64,000 nt of DNA, taken from Gammaproteobacteria bacterium (lineage in GTDB: Bacteria > Pseudomonadota > Gammaproteobacteria > UBA4575). Positions 56,139-64,000 of the stretch are shown here, in pieces. The notes under the pieces are model-generated. The model saw nothing but the letters and a program-made list of their open reading frames with translations. It was not told where the DNA came from and did no database searches. Both the position numbers and the translations under genes were made by a program. Positions within the stretch are counted from its first letter, which is position 1. Every line of letters starts with the position of its first letter. Where the stretch lies: assembly GCA_026713925.1 (NCBI GenBank), contig JAPONM010000018.1:62001-126000 (forward strand). The letters are read 5' to 3'.

Positions 56139-56741
56139 ATGAGTACAGCAGGATTCCAGATAGCGGTCGTCATTGCGGCCTACCTGCTGGGCTCAATCAA
56201 CAGTGCAATTCTGATCAGCAGGGCCATGCAGCTTCCTGACCCGCGCCAGGAAGGCTCAGGCAACCCCGGCGCCACCAATGTTTTGCGTGGAGGCAACAAG
56301 ACCGCAGCCACCGTTACGCTTCTCGGCGACCTGCTGAAAGGCTTTGTTCCGGTCTTCCTGACCGGTGCCTTCATACAGAACACCTGGCTTGTTTCAGTCG
56401 TAGGCCTGGCAGCACTACTGGGCCATGTCTATCCTGTCTATTATCGCTTTCGTGGCGGGAAAGGGGTAGCGACCACATTGGGTGTGCTGCTCGCCATGAA
56501 CTGGATTCTGGGCGTACTGTGGGCGGTGACCTGGCTTGTCGTGGCAATGCTGTTCCGGTATTCATCGCTCGCAGCCCTGGCGGCAACGGCCGTAACGCTG
56601 TGTTTTGTGCTGCGCTTCTGGAGCGCTGATACCTGGATGACCGGCACGCTGGCCATCATCACGGTTCTGATTTTCTGGCGCCATGCCAGCAACATCCGTG
56701 ACCTATTCTTGCGCAGGGAAACCAAGATCGGGCAGAAATAG
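56139..56741 (+). CDS. plsY: Glycerol-3-phosphate acyltransferase PlsY
   Basis: Acylates sn-glycerol 3-phosphate from acyl-phosphate in membrane phospholipid synthesis. The 200-residue protein has about five membrane segments and the family motifs: YLLGSINSAILIS, EGSGNPGATNVLRGGNK (motif 1), GHVYPVYYRFRGGKGVATTLGV (motif 2) and WRHASNIRDLF. Starts 11 bases from bioH and ends one base before the convergent tsaD stop; the plsY-tsaD adjacency is conserved, often with folB, which is elsewhere here. Confidence 0.97.
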   Translation: MSTAGFQIAVVIAAYLLGSINSAILISRAMQLPDPRQEGSGNPGATNVLRGGNKTAATVTLLGDLLKGFVPVFLTGAFIQNTWLVSVVGLAALLGHVYPVYYRFRGGKGVATTLGVLLAMNWILGVLWAVTWLVVAMLFRYSSLAALAATAVTLCFVLRFWSADTWMTGTLAIITVLIFWRHASNIRDLFLRRETKIGQK

Positions 56742-57752
56742 TCAGATATCTTCCAGTGACCAGCGCGGCTGAACCCGTATCTGCAAGGGTTCACGTGCTC
56801 CGCTTTGCAGGCGCAGCAACCCCAGTTGTGCCACCATGGCCGCATTGTCCGTACAGTATTCGGGGGACGGAAATATCACGGTAACGTCCAGCTTGGCCAG
56901 TTCCCGGGTCAGCTGCCGGCGCAGTTTCTGGTTGGCCCCCACGCCTCCTGCCACCACCAGGGTTTGCACACCGGTACGTTCCACCGCGCGCATGGACTTG
57001 ATGCGCAACGTATCTACTGCGGCATCCTCGAAGGCACGTGCCACATCGGCGCGGGCCTGATGGTCCACGCTCGCCAGGCCCCTGAGCGTATTCAGTGCAT
57101 GCGTTTTCAGGCCGCTGAAACTGAAATCAAGACCCGGGCGATCGGCCATCGGTCGCGGAAAGACAAACCGGTCAGGACTGCCCTGCCTGGCAAGTTCCTG
57201 AATACGCGGTCCGCCGGGATACCCGAGTCCCAGCATCTGGGCAACCTTGTCAAAAGCCTCCCCGACGGCATCGTCGATGCTCTCACCAAGCAGGGTATAG
57301 TGTGCGACGGCTTTGACTTCCACCAGCAGGGTGTGACCGCCTGAGACAAGCAGCGCAACATAGGGATAGCCGGGAGCGGTATCCTCCAGCAGCGGTGCCA
57401 GCAGATGAGCCTCCATGTGATGTACGGCCACAGCCGGCTTGTCCAGTGCCCAGGCCAGACTGCGCCCCACTCCTGACCCGACCATCAGGGCTCCCATCAA
57501 TCCCGGGCCTGCAGTGTAGGCCACCGCATCGATATCGTCATTCAGGGACAGCTGGGCCGCATGCATTACGCGCCGGATCAAGGGACCCAGCTTGCGGATA
57601 TGATCCCGTGAGGCCAGTTCGGGAACCACACCGCCGTACTCATCATGCATGGCGGTCTGGGAATACAGGTGATGCGCCAGCAGCCCCTGCTGCTCGCAGA
57701 TCACCGCAACGGCCGTTTCATCACAGGAAGTTTCTATGCCCAGTACCCGCAT
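56742..57752 (-). CDS. tsaD: tRNA N6-threonylcarbamoyladenosine synthase catalytic subunit TsaD
   Basis: Transfers the threonylcarbamoyl group to A37 of ANN-decoding tRNAs, with TsaB and TsaE. The 336-residue protein begins [18 protein letters not shown] and has [12 protein letters not shown], the metal-binding HMEAHLLAP (HxxxH), [11 protein letters not shown] and [13 protein letters not shown]. Standard length and no missing motif. It has its own promoter on the minus strand about 170 bases upstream and diverges from rpsU. Confidence 0.98.
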   Translation of the reverse strand: MRVLGIETSCDETAVAVICEQQGLLAHHLYSQTAMHDEYGGVVPELASRDHIRKLGPLIRRVMHAAQLSLNDDIDAVAYTAGPGLMGALMVGSGVGRSLAWALDKPAVAVHHMEAHLLAPLLEDTAPGYPYVALLVSGGHTLLVEVKAVAHYTLLGESIDDAVGEAFDKVAQMLGLGYPGGPRIQELARQGSPDRFVFPRPMADRPGLDFSFSGLKTHALNTLRGLASVDHQARADVARAFEDAAVDTLRIKSMRAVERTGVQTLVVAGGVGANQKLRRQLTRELAKLDVTVIFPSPEYCTDNAAMVAQLGLLRLQSGAREPLQIRVQPRWSLEDI

Positions 57753-57925
57753 ACTCTCATGTCCTCGTGTTTGCCTCGCTTGTGCGCACAGGTTTGAGCA
57801 AGATGAAGATCCTGAAGCCTGTGACGGGCTCCCGATGCCTGCACGGAGTCAGTTCCGGCACCCCTCACGAAACGGTCCACCTCAGGTCGGGCACCTCCCG
57901 AACAAGACACACACTGCATCGGGCC

Positions 57926-57955
57926 ATTATACTCGCCGTGTACACAGCGGGGCAA
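57926..57955 (-). promoter_or_regulatory. Candidate sigma-70 promoter of tsaD
   Basis: On the minus strand, TTGCCC (57950-57955) and a perfect TATAAT (57926-57931) with an 18-base spacer. Confidence 0.5.
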
Positions 57956-58048
57956 AAAAGACCTCGCCAGACCCGCGCATCGAATGCCGGCCTGTTGCAG
58001 CCTGGACATATATTCCTCCGATCCCACCGGGCAGGCAGTATATTGTAT

Positions 58049-58076
58049 TTGAAATATGAATGGCGGCAGGTATAAT
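58049..58076 (+). promoter_or_regulatory. Sigma-70 promoter of rpsU
   Basis: TTGAAA (58049-58054) and TATAAT (58071-58076) with a 16-base spacer; expected start of transcription about 40 bases before the rpsU ATG. Confidence 0.7.
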
Positions 58077-58124
58077 CGCGGTTCTTTTTGACTTGAAGAT
58101 TGTGTCGCCGGATAATAGTGAGTT

Positions 58125-58340
58125 ATGCCTGGTATACGTGTAAAAGAAAACGAACCGTTTGACTTCGCCCTGCGGCGTTTCCGACGCTCGTGTGAAAAAG
58201 CAGGCATCATCACCGAGGTGCGCCGACGCGAGTATTACGAAAAGCCGACTGAAGTGCGCAAGCGAAAAGCTGCTGCCGCCGTCAAACGCAACCTGAAACG
58301 CGTAGCCCGCACCAGCCTGCGGCGCCGACGCCTGTACTGA
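58125..58340 (+). CDS. rpsU: Ribosomal protein bS21
   Basis: Small 30S protein needed for initiation on natural mRNAs. The 71-residue sequence [19 protein letters not shown], then RRSCEKAGI and a basic C-terminus ([15 protein letters not shown]), is the typical gammaproteobacterial form. In many relatives rpsU leads the rpsU-dnaG-rpoD operon; here hemE follows instead. A short GTCCC/GGGAC hairpin at 58349-58361 lies after the stop, without a T-run. Confidence 0.98.
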   Translation: MPGIRVKENEPFDFALRRFRRSCEKAGIITEVRRREYYEKPTEVRKRKAAAAVKRNLKRVARTSLRRRRLY

Positions 58341-58426
58341 ACCTCACCGTCCCTTCGGGACACCCGACATCGAAGGCCCGTGACCTGACGTGCGGTGCCA
58401 GTCGCGTCTGCTATACTCGGGCTGCC

Positions 58427-59488
58427 ATGCCCCCCTTGCAAAACGATGTCCTGATCCGTGCACTGCTCAAACAGCCGGTAGAGCGCACGCCGCTGTGGAT
58501 CATGCGCCAGGCTGGCCGTTACCTGCCGGAATACCGGGCAACCCGAAAGCGTGCAGGAGGATTCCTCACGCTGTGCAAAACGCCGGAACTGGCATGCGAA
58601 GTCACGCTGCAGCCGATTGAGCGTTTTGACCTGGATGCAGCCATACTCTTTTCCGATATCCTGACCATTCCGGATGCCATGGGACTGGGCCTTTATTTCA
58701 CTGAAGGTGAGGGGCCAAGACTGACCCACCCGATCTCGAGCATGGAAGACGTGGAGCGCATTGCACGGCCTGAACCCATGGACGGCCTCGAATACGTGTG
58801 CGATGCAGTCCAGCTGACCATCCGTGAACTGGACGGACGGGTGCCACTGATTGGATTTGCCGGAAGCCCCTGGACACTCGCCACCTACATGGTGGAAGGC
58901 CAGGCCAGCAAAGAATTTCGCAAGATCAAGGCCATGCTGTACAGTCAACCGGACATTCTCGAACGTCTGCTTGACATTCTGAGCGTGGCCACCACGGCAT
59001 ACCTGTCGGCACAAGTCGCTGCAGGTGCCCAGGCAATCATGATTTTCGATACCTGGGGAGGCGTGCTGCCACGCGAGTCCTATCTGAAATTTTCACTGGA
59101 ACCCATGCAGCGTATCGTCTCGGAACTATTGCGCATCAAGACGGAACACCAGGTCCCCGTCATTCTGTTCAGCAAGGGGATCAGCAACCAGCTGCCAGAC
59201 ATCGCTGCCACCGGGTGCCATGCCGTCGGTCTGGACTGGACCATGGAACTGGATCATGCACGCGCACTGATCGGTACCCGGGTTGCCCTGCAGGGCAACC
59301 TGGACCCGGCGGTCTTGTATGCTCCGGACCAGGTCATCCGCAACGAGGTAAAAAAGATCCTGAACAAATACGGCCAAGGCACTGGCCATGTCTTTAACCT
59401 TGGACATGGCATTCAGCAATATGTGGATCCGGGAAAGGTCACGGTCCTGGTCGATGCCGTCAAGGAACTGAGCCCCGCCTACCACTAG
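58427..59488 (+). CDS. hemE: Uroporphyrinogen decarboxylase
   Basis: Converts uroporphyrinogen III to coproporphyrinogen III by four decarboxylations in heme synthesis. The 353-residue protein has [16 protein letters not shown] (signature 1), [14 protein letters not shown] (catalytic Asp), [27 protein letters not shown] (signature 2) and [13 protein letters not shown] near the C-terminus. Complete. It follows rpsU on the same strand but has an 86-base gap with a hairpin, so it may have its own promoter. Confidence 0.98.
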   Translation: MPPLQNDVLIRALLKQPVERTPLWIMRQAGRYLPEYRATRKRAGGFLTLCKTPELACEVTLQPIERFDLDAAILFSDILTIPDAMGLGLYFTEGEGPRLTHPISSMEDVERIARPEPMDGLEYVCDAVQLTIRELDGRVPLIGFAGSPWTLATYMVEGQASKEFRKIKAMLYSQPDILERLLDILSVATTAYLSAQVAAGAQAIMIFDTWGGVLPRESYLKFSLEPMQRIVSELLRIKTEHQVPVILFSKGISNQLPDIAATGCHAVGLDWTMELDHARALIGTRVALQGNLDPAVLYAPDQVIRNEVKKILNKYGQGTGHVFNLGHGIQQYVDPGKVTVLVDAVKELSPAYH

Positions 59489-59560
59489 CCCGGATAGGCA
59501 TGCTTCGCATGCTACTGGGGCAACCCCATTCAATCCCGATGCAGCGCGGCCTGTCGGCCA

Positions 59561-60190
59561 TCATATTCCCGTCCGGGCAGGCGTCATGTCGAGACGGGTC
59601 TGGTCCAGCAGGGTTGCCAGTGCCTTGGTATTCATTCTCTGCGCACTGCGATTGCAGGTTTTGCTTTTTGGAGGCTGGTGACGCTGGCGCAGGCTGAAGA
59701 TCATGATCTCGATTTCATGGCCCTGACAGGAAAACCCCAGGACGGGCAGGCAGGCATAGTGACGGTTTTGCCGAAAACGCCGCTCTTCAACCTTTACCTC
59801 CATACCGCTGCATTCAAGGACTGTCATGACTTCTTCCAGACAGTCACATGATACATGGATGCTGATCGGTGTATCCGCACCCGCTGTGCCTTCGAGCACC
59901 GGGCCCGTCAGATAGGGAGAAAACCGCACCAGCCAGTTCATCACCGTCAACGCGGTACAGCGCAGTCCCCACAGGGTCCTCTCATGACCGGGCAAGTAGG
60001 TTCTCAGGAACGACAGGATGGCCGATTCTATCTCGAGATTGCTGGGCAACGATCCCCCGCGCAGGGCATTCAGGCGTTCACAGGCCTTGCGCTTGGCCTT
60101 CTGATAGTCGTGTACCCCCTCTGCAACAATGATCTTGGCGGCCTCGTGCGCCAGGGATTCGCGAAGCCGGTCCTGTTTTCTTGCAGCCAC
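59561..60190 (-). CDS. Conserved hypothetical protein of gammaproteobacteria
   Basis: A 209-residue soluble protein that I recognise as a conserved but unnamed gammaproteobacterial family. The N-terminal part (RLRESLAHEAAKIIVAEGV, then DYQKAKRKACERL and LPSNLEIESAI) is helical and rich in charged residues. The middle (LVRFSPYLTGPVLEGTAGAD and ISIHVSCDCLEEVM) looks like an alpha/beta unit, with EIEIMIF as a late strand. No catalytic motif is certain; a nucleotidyltransferase-like fold is possible but unproven. No signal peptide or membrane segment. Begins with GTG, 8 bases upstream of the mrcA stop on the same strand, so it is probably downstream in another unit. Confidence 0.72.
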   Translation of the reverse strand: MAARKQDRLRESLAHEAAKIIVAEGVHDYQKAKRKACERLNALRGGSLPSNLEIESAILSFLRTYLPGHERTLWGLRCTALTVMNWLVRFSPYLTGPVLEGTAGADTPISIHVSCDCLEEVMTVLECSGMEVKVEERRFRQNRHYACLPVLGFSCQGHEIEIMIFSLRQRHQPPKSKTCNRSAQRMNTKALATLLDQTRLDMTPARTGI

Positions 60191-60198
60191 GGTATCGC

Positions 60199-62658
60199 TT
60201 AAAAGATCTGTTCAGGAGGTTCGGCTTCTCCATCATCTTTGCGGGTAGACGGCATAAGGTCGGGGTCGGCTTGTTTGCCCCGCACAGGCACATATCCCTG
60301 GCGAAACGTCTCTTCGATTCCCTGGTCGCTGTCCTGATCATCAATCGGCAATCCGGTTGCGGGATCGATCCGCACGGTGACAATGGTCTCGGGCTGCTTG
60401 AGCGTGTTTTCCGCCTTGTCCTGGAGCGCAAACCGCATGAACTCGATCCACACAGGCAACGCTGCCACCCCGCCCACTTCCCTGCGCCCGAGCGGCCTGT
60501 ACCCATCAAATCCTACCCAGGCAATGGCCACAATATCACCGTTGAAGCCACTGAACCACGCATCTCTTTGTTCATTGGTGGTACCTGTCTTTCCGGCCAA
60601 ATCACTGCGCCCCAGCTGACGGGCCTTACGGCCTGTGCCAAACTGTATCACGTCCTGCAACATGCTTACTATCTGGTAGGCATTCCCCCGGGGCAATACA
60701 CGCTGCGCCATCTGGATCCCGGAGTCGCCCACCTCGTCCTGCTCCATGATCTCACTACTGCTGACCAGCAACTGCTCCTGCAGCGCCAGACAGTCCTCTT
60801 CGCACACCATATGCGGACTGGACCGGAACAGGACCTGTCCCTTGTAATCTTCAATCCGTTCAATGACATACGGTTCAATATAGTACCCGCCATTGGCAAA
60901 CACCGCATACCCCCGGGCCATTTCAAACGGCGTGACCGCACCCGAGCCCAGAGCCAGACTCAGGTTTCTGGGCAAGCGCTCGCTGGCAAAGCCAAATCTG
61001 GCGATATGCTGCACAGCGTACCGATGCCCTACATCCCGCAGCACCCGGATAGAAACCATATTGCGTGATTTTGTGAGCGCATCGCGCAGACGTGTGGGAC
61101 CGAAAAACTTGCCGCTGTAATTCTTGGGCCGCCAGGTATTCTCCAGGCTCTCATCCTCAAATACCACCGGCGCATCGTTCACGATACTGGCTGGCGTGTA
61201 GCCGGATTCCAGTGCTGCAGAATAGATGAATGGCTTGAAACTGGACCCGGGCTGACGCTCGGCCTGCATGACACGATTGAACTTGCTGCGGCTGTAATCG
61301 TACCCGCCCACCAGGGCCAGCACACTGCCGTTTTGGGGATCGATGGCAATGAAGGCCCCCTCAACCTCGGGAATCTGGCTCAGGGTCCATGTGCCGGACC
61401 CGGTTTTTACCACCCGGATGACATCACCGAGCGCAAACATGCTGACAAAGTCCTCCGGTGTCTCGCCCATGACATTTTCACTGACATAAGCCTTCGCCCA
61501 CTTAGCCTGGGCGATGGACAGCGTGGCGGACTGCTGGTTGCCCAGGTACACCTCGATTTCCTGAGGGTCGACCCGGGTCACTATGGCCGGTGTCAGACCG
61601 CCCGTCTCACGCAAGCCGCCCAGTGCCTCGTCCAGCTTGCCGAGATCGGCAACCCCCTCTTGCGTGTACGCAAGCTGCAGATGGGATTCCACACCACGGT
61701 AGCCATGGCGCCGGTCATACGCTTGCAACCCATCCCGCAGGGCCTGCTGTGCCTGCTGCTGAAGTTCGCTGTTGACTGTCGTGTACACACGGTAGCCCTT
61801 TTTGTAGGTATCGGTTCCGAAGGAATCAAACATCTGCGAGCGGGCCATCTCACCGATATACGGCGCATGCACTTCCACTTTGGGGTAATGCAGCGATGCG
61901 GTCACCGGCTCGTCCAGCATGCCCTGGTACACGTCCGTGGCGATGAACCGCAACTCATGCATCCTTCCCAGCACATAGTCGCGGCGCACAATGGCACGCT
62001 CCGGGTTGATGATAGGGTTGAAGCGTGAAGGGGCCTTGGGCAATCCCGCTATCATCGCGATCTGTGCAAGATTCAATTCGTGCACACCCAGCCCGTAATA
62101 GACTTCTGCCGCAGCCCCGACACCGTATGCACGGTTACCCAGGTAGATCTTGTTCAGGTACAGCTCGAGGATCTCGTCCTTGTTGAATTCATGTTCGATT
62201 CTCAGGGCCAGGAAGATTTCCTTGATCTTGCGGGTGTAGGTGCGCTCATTGCCGAGAAAGAAATTCCTGGCCAGTTGCATCGTGACCGTGCTTCCTCCCT
62301 GACGCTTTTCTCCGGTGAGCAGCACACTGATTGCAGCCCGCAGAAGACCCTGGTAATCGACCCCGAGATGTTCGTAGAACCGGTCATCCTCGGCAGCCAG
62401 AAATGCCTGCACCAGTACTTCGGGCAGTTCATCAACTTCCAGCGGCTCACGACGTTGCTCACCATATACCGCGATCAGTTTGCCATCGCGACTGTAGACC
62501 TTGAGCGGCACCTGCAGCTCCACATCCCTGAGCATGGCCACTCCGGGCAGGGAAGGAGCGAGGTAAATGTAGGCCCCCAGCACTGCAGCGATGACAGCGA
62601 GAAATGCCCCGAACACCCCGGCCAGCCCGAGGCGCAAGAGCTTCAGGAAGGTGGACAT
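60199..62658 (-). CDS. mrcA: Penicillin-binding protein 1A
   Basis: Bifunctional peptidoglycan synthase of the lateral wall. The 819-residue protein has an N-terminal membrane anchor (about 5-30). The glycosyltransferase domain follows (AAEDDRFYEHLGVDYQG with catalytic Glu, GGSTVTMQLARNFFL), then an OB-like insert (about 290-410) typical of PBP1A. The transpeptidase has GSSFKPFIY (SxxK), SRN and KTGTTNE (KTG). I use the ATG at 62656-62658, where the membrane anchor begins; the longer frame adds only a non-conserved stretch. The usual neighbour pilMNOPQ is absent. Confidence 0.97.
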   Translation of the reverse strand: MSTFLKLLRLGLAGVFGAFLAVIAAVLGAYIYLAPSLPGVAMLRDVELQVPLKVYSRDGKLIAVYGEQRREPLEVDELPEVLVQAFLAAEDDRFYEHLGVDYQGLLRAAISVLLTGEKRQGGSTVTMQLARNFFLGNERTYTRKIKEIFLALRIEHEFNKDEILELYLNKIYLGNRAYGVGAAAEVYYGLGVHELNLAQIAMIAGLPKAPSRFNPIINPERAIVRRDYVLGRMHELRFIATDVYQGMLDEPVTASLHYPKVEVHAPYIGEMARSQMFDSFGTDTYKKGYRVYTTVNSELQQQAQQALRDGLQAYDRRHGYRGVESHLQLAYTQEGVADLGKLDEALGGLRETGGLTPAIVTRVDPQEIEVYLGNQQSATLSIAQAKWAKAYVSENVMGETPEDFVSMFALGDVIRVVKTGSGTWTLSQIPEVEGAFIAIDPQNGSVLALVGGYDYSRSKFNRVMQAERQPGSSFKPFIYSAALESGYTPASIVNDAPVVFEDESLENTWRPKNYSGKFFGPTRLRDALTKSRNMVSIRVLRDVGHRYAVQHIARFGFASERLPRNLSLALGSGAVTPFEMARGYAVFANGGYYIEPYVIERIEDYKGQVLFRSSPHMVCEEDCLALQEQLLVSSSEIMEQDEVGDSGIQMAQRVLPRGNAYQIVSMLQDVIQFGTGRKARQLGRSDLAGKTGTTNEQRDAWFSGFNGDIVAIAWVGFDGYRPLGRREVGGVAALPVWIEFMRFALQDKAENTLKQPETIVTVRIDPATGLPIDDQDSDQGIEETFRQGYVPVRGKQADPDLMPSTRKDDGEAEPPEQIF

Positions 62659-63094
62659 GGCCCTGGTAGAGCAGTGCAGAAACCCGGGATCACCCGGCAA
62701 ACGACAGGAATCCGGTCCGGAGCGCCAGCCGGGACGGCATGGCATCCTTGCTTATTACCAGGTACAGGCATACAAAGACTCCCGCAAACCTCATTGATTC
62801 AACGCTAATGGACCGCTCCCGGAAAGGCAGTTCCCAGTCCCGTCATTGTAGGGCAAAGCGCCCTGCAAGTCATGGCACAGGAGAAGTGGTGCTGCGCTCT
62901 TGTCAGTTTCTCCCGCCAAGCAGGCACCCGGGATCGAGTGTACGCAGGGTGATGGATGGTATACCGGAACGAAGTCAAAGCGTGAGAATTTTGCACACTT
63001 TCCATCATCCCCCTTGCTGGCAAATGTACCTGCGCTTAGAATGCTGCCCATACCAATTACAACTATCTACGATAACTATCAGGAGACCCTTACC
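62659..63094. other. Divergent mrcA/ACP intergenic region
   Basis: Must hold the mrcA promoter (minus) and the ACP promoter (plus; candidate at 63014-63042). I found no gene and no other strong structure. Confidence 0.5.
63014..63042 (+). promoter_or_regulatory. Candidate promoter of the acyl carrier protein gene
   Basis: TTGCTG (63014-63019) and TAGAAT (63037-63042), 17-base spacer, about 50 bases before the ACP start. Confidence 0.35.
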
Positions 63095-63325
63095 ATGTCA
63101 TCAACAGAAGATCGCCTCAAGAAGCTTGTTCAAGAAAACCTGGATATTGGTCAAGACCCGAACCTTGATGCTGGATTCGGCGAGTCCGGGGTATCCTCGG
63201 TGGATGCCGTTGCATTTATCAAGCTGGTCGGCCAGGAATTCAACGTTGCGATCCCTCCTGGAGATTTTTCCCAGTTTCAGACCCTGCGGGAACTGGCCCA
63301 ATATGTAGATTCAAATTCCGGATGA
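63095..63325 (+). CDS. Stand-alone acyl carrier protein
   Basis: An acidic 76-residue carrier protein. Helix 1 is EDRLKKLVQENLDI. The phosphopantetheine site is ESGVSSVDAVAFIKLVG, where a Ser stands in the position of the DSL motif; the local sequence GVSSVD is unusual and is not that of FabD/FabF-type AcpP (DSLD). The C-terminal helix includes FQTLRELAQYV. An AGGAG Shine-Dalgarno lies nine bases before the ATG. It is followed by a phosphopantetheinyl transferase gene, so it may belong to a secondary-metabolite or specialised lipid pathway that continues past the window. Confidence 0.83.
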   Translation: MSSTEDRLKKLVQENLDIGQDPNLDAGFGESGVSSVDAVAFIKLVGQEFNVAIPPGDFSQFQTLRELAQYVDSNSG

Positions 63326-63478
63326 AGGTTCCCGGGTCTGGGACCTCCAGTCGGCACCCCGTCGCAATCTCCCGATTGGTTTGATGGCCCCGGATCCTAG
63401 ACGGCCGGTATGCTGGATACCATACGGCCCCTAGCCCGGACGGAGGCACCCTTCAGAATCGGGATGATGGAGCTGCGC

Positions 63479-64000
63479 ATGGCTGACAGCGACTGCACCC
63501 AGACACCCGGCTCAACGGCCCAATGCTGGTGGCAGCCATACCGGGATACCGGGGGTATTGCCGTTTTCCATGTGGACCTGACCCCGAATAGGATTCGGGA
63601 AGCAAATGCGCTGGCGTGGCTCGACAAGAAAGAGCAAGCAAGACGGAATCGTTTTGTGCATGCCCGCCCCCGCCGGGAGTTCGGCTTGTGCAGGGCGGCG
63701 TTGCGCGCCATTCTCTGCAATCGGCTTGACTGTGGAAATGACGAGATCACTTTTAAAACCTCGGAGTATGGAAAGCCGTTTGCACTTGTGCACGGAATTC
63801 CGGCCTGCATCCACTTCAATATCAGTCATAGTGGCCGACACGGATTGATCGCGCTTGCATCGACAGGACGCATTGGTGTAGACATAGAGGAACGCATCTT
63901 GCGCCTGGACCTTGACGGAGAAATCCAGACCGTGTTGACTCCGAATGAACGTGCAGAACTGGCATCGGTAGCCGGGGAACAGAAGGTTCATCTGTTTTTC
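63479..64000 (+). CDS. Sfp-type 4'-phosphopantetheinyl transferase, N-terminal part
   Basis: Adds the phosphopantetheine arm of CoA to carrier proteins. The frame stays open to the window edge, giving 174 codons. It has RRNRFVHARPRREFGLCRAALR, then the conserved KPF (GKPFAL), HFNISHSG and IGVDIEERI (the metal-binding GVDIE motif), which mark the Sfp/Gsp family. The third motif, WxxKEAxxK, would lie just past the end. I chose the ATG at 63479 because GGAG lies six bases upstream; an in-frame ATG at 63410 would add 23 residues. It is 153 bases after the ACP gene, its likely substrate. Confidence 0.87.
   Translation, partial: MADSDCTQTPGSTAQCWWQPYRDTGGIAVFHVDLTPNRIREANALAWLDKKEQARRNRFVHARPRREFGLCRAALRAILCNRLDCGNDEITFKTSEYGKPFALVHGIPACIHFNISHSGRHGLIALASTGRIGVDIEERILRLDLDGEIQTVLTPNERAELASVAGEQKVHLFF

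Larger units (their letters stand above)
57753..58124. other. Divergent tsaD/rpsU promoter region
   Basis: Holds the tsaD promoter (57926-57955, minus) and the rpsU promoter (58049-58076, plus). The tsaD leader would be about 165 bases. No gene was recognised. Confidence 0.6.

Overview
The window reads as ordinary chromosome of a free-living, non-enteric gammaproteobacterium of moderate GC. The evidence is gene content and order: aroQ-accB-accC, fis-purH-purD, fxsA-groES-groEL, an AmpD amidase of enteric type, a gammaproteobacterial GshA, ftsY-ftsE-ftsX-rpoH, bioC-bioH, PBP1a, DsbD and heme A synthase. CIRCE operators imply an HrcA repressor encoded elsewhere, which enterics lack. No rRNA, tRNA, CRISPR array, IS element or prophage was recognised. 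The species cannot be named from the sequence alone.

Layout. 1-16.8 kb holds the start of cca, a lipoprotein aminopeptidase, an SDR protein, purine synthesis (purD, purH) with fis, acetyl-CoA carboxylase subunits with aroQ, an ABC-2 exporter, dsbD-cutA, fxsA and the CIRCE-controlled groESL operon, then ampD. 17-24 kb is the standout region: gshA, a selenophosphate synthetase fused to an FAD oxidoreductase, a SenB-like glycosyltransferase and a SenA/EgtB-like non-heme iron enzyme. Together these look like a selenoneine (selenium analogue of ergothioneine) pathway. 24-36 kb is accessory: djlA, an orphan MotA/MotB-like proton-channel pair, an RND pump with its adaptor, an ArsS-like radical SAM enzyme, a TVP38-flavoprotein fusion, an FAH-family hydrolase, a SIS protein and SixA.

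36-48.7 kb carries folK-folB, rpmB-rpmG, a fatty-acid desaturase, an orphan HyuA-type hydantoinase subunit, a chorismatase, mutM, ggt, coaD, rsmD and a catalytic/non-catalytic M16 peptidase pair. 48.8-53.3 kb is ftsY-ftsE-ftsX, a metallophosphoesterase and rpoH. The rpoH upstream region has a perfect CIRCE operator, so HrcA probably represses the heat-shock sigma factor as well as groESL. 53.3-64 kb contains ctaA, bioC-bioH, plsY, tsaD, rpsU, hemE, a conserved unknown, mrcA, a stand-alone acyl carrier protein and the first part of a phosphopantetheinyl transferase.

How the genes connect. GshA makes gamma-glutamylcysteine, the precursor of glutathione, which can reduce selenite. The fused SelD would turn selenide into selenophosphate, the SenB-like enzyme would make a selenosugar, and the SenA-like enzyme would join it to hercynine. 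The hercynine methyltransferase EgtD is not in the window. The two CIRCE sites tie GroEL-dependent HrcA repression to sigma-32 output.
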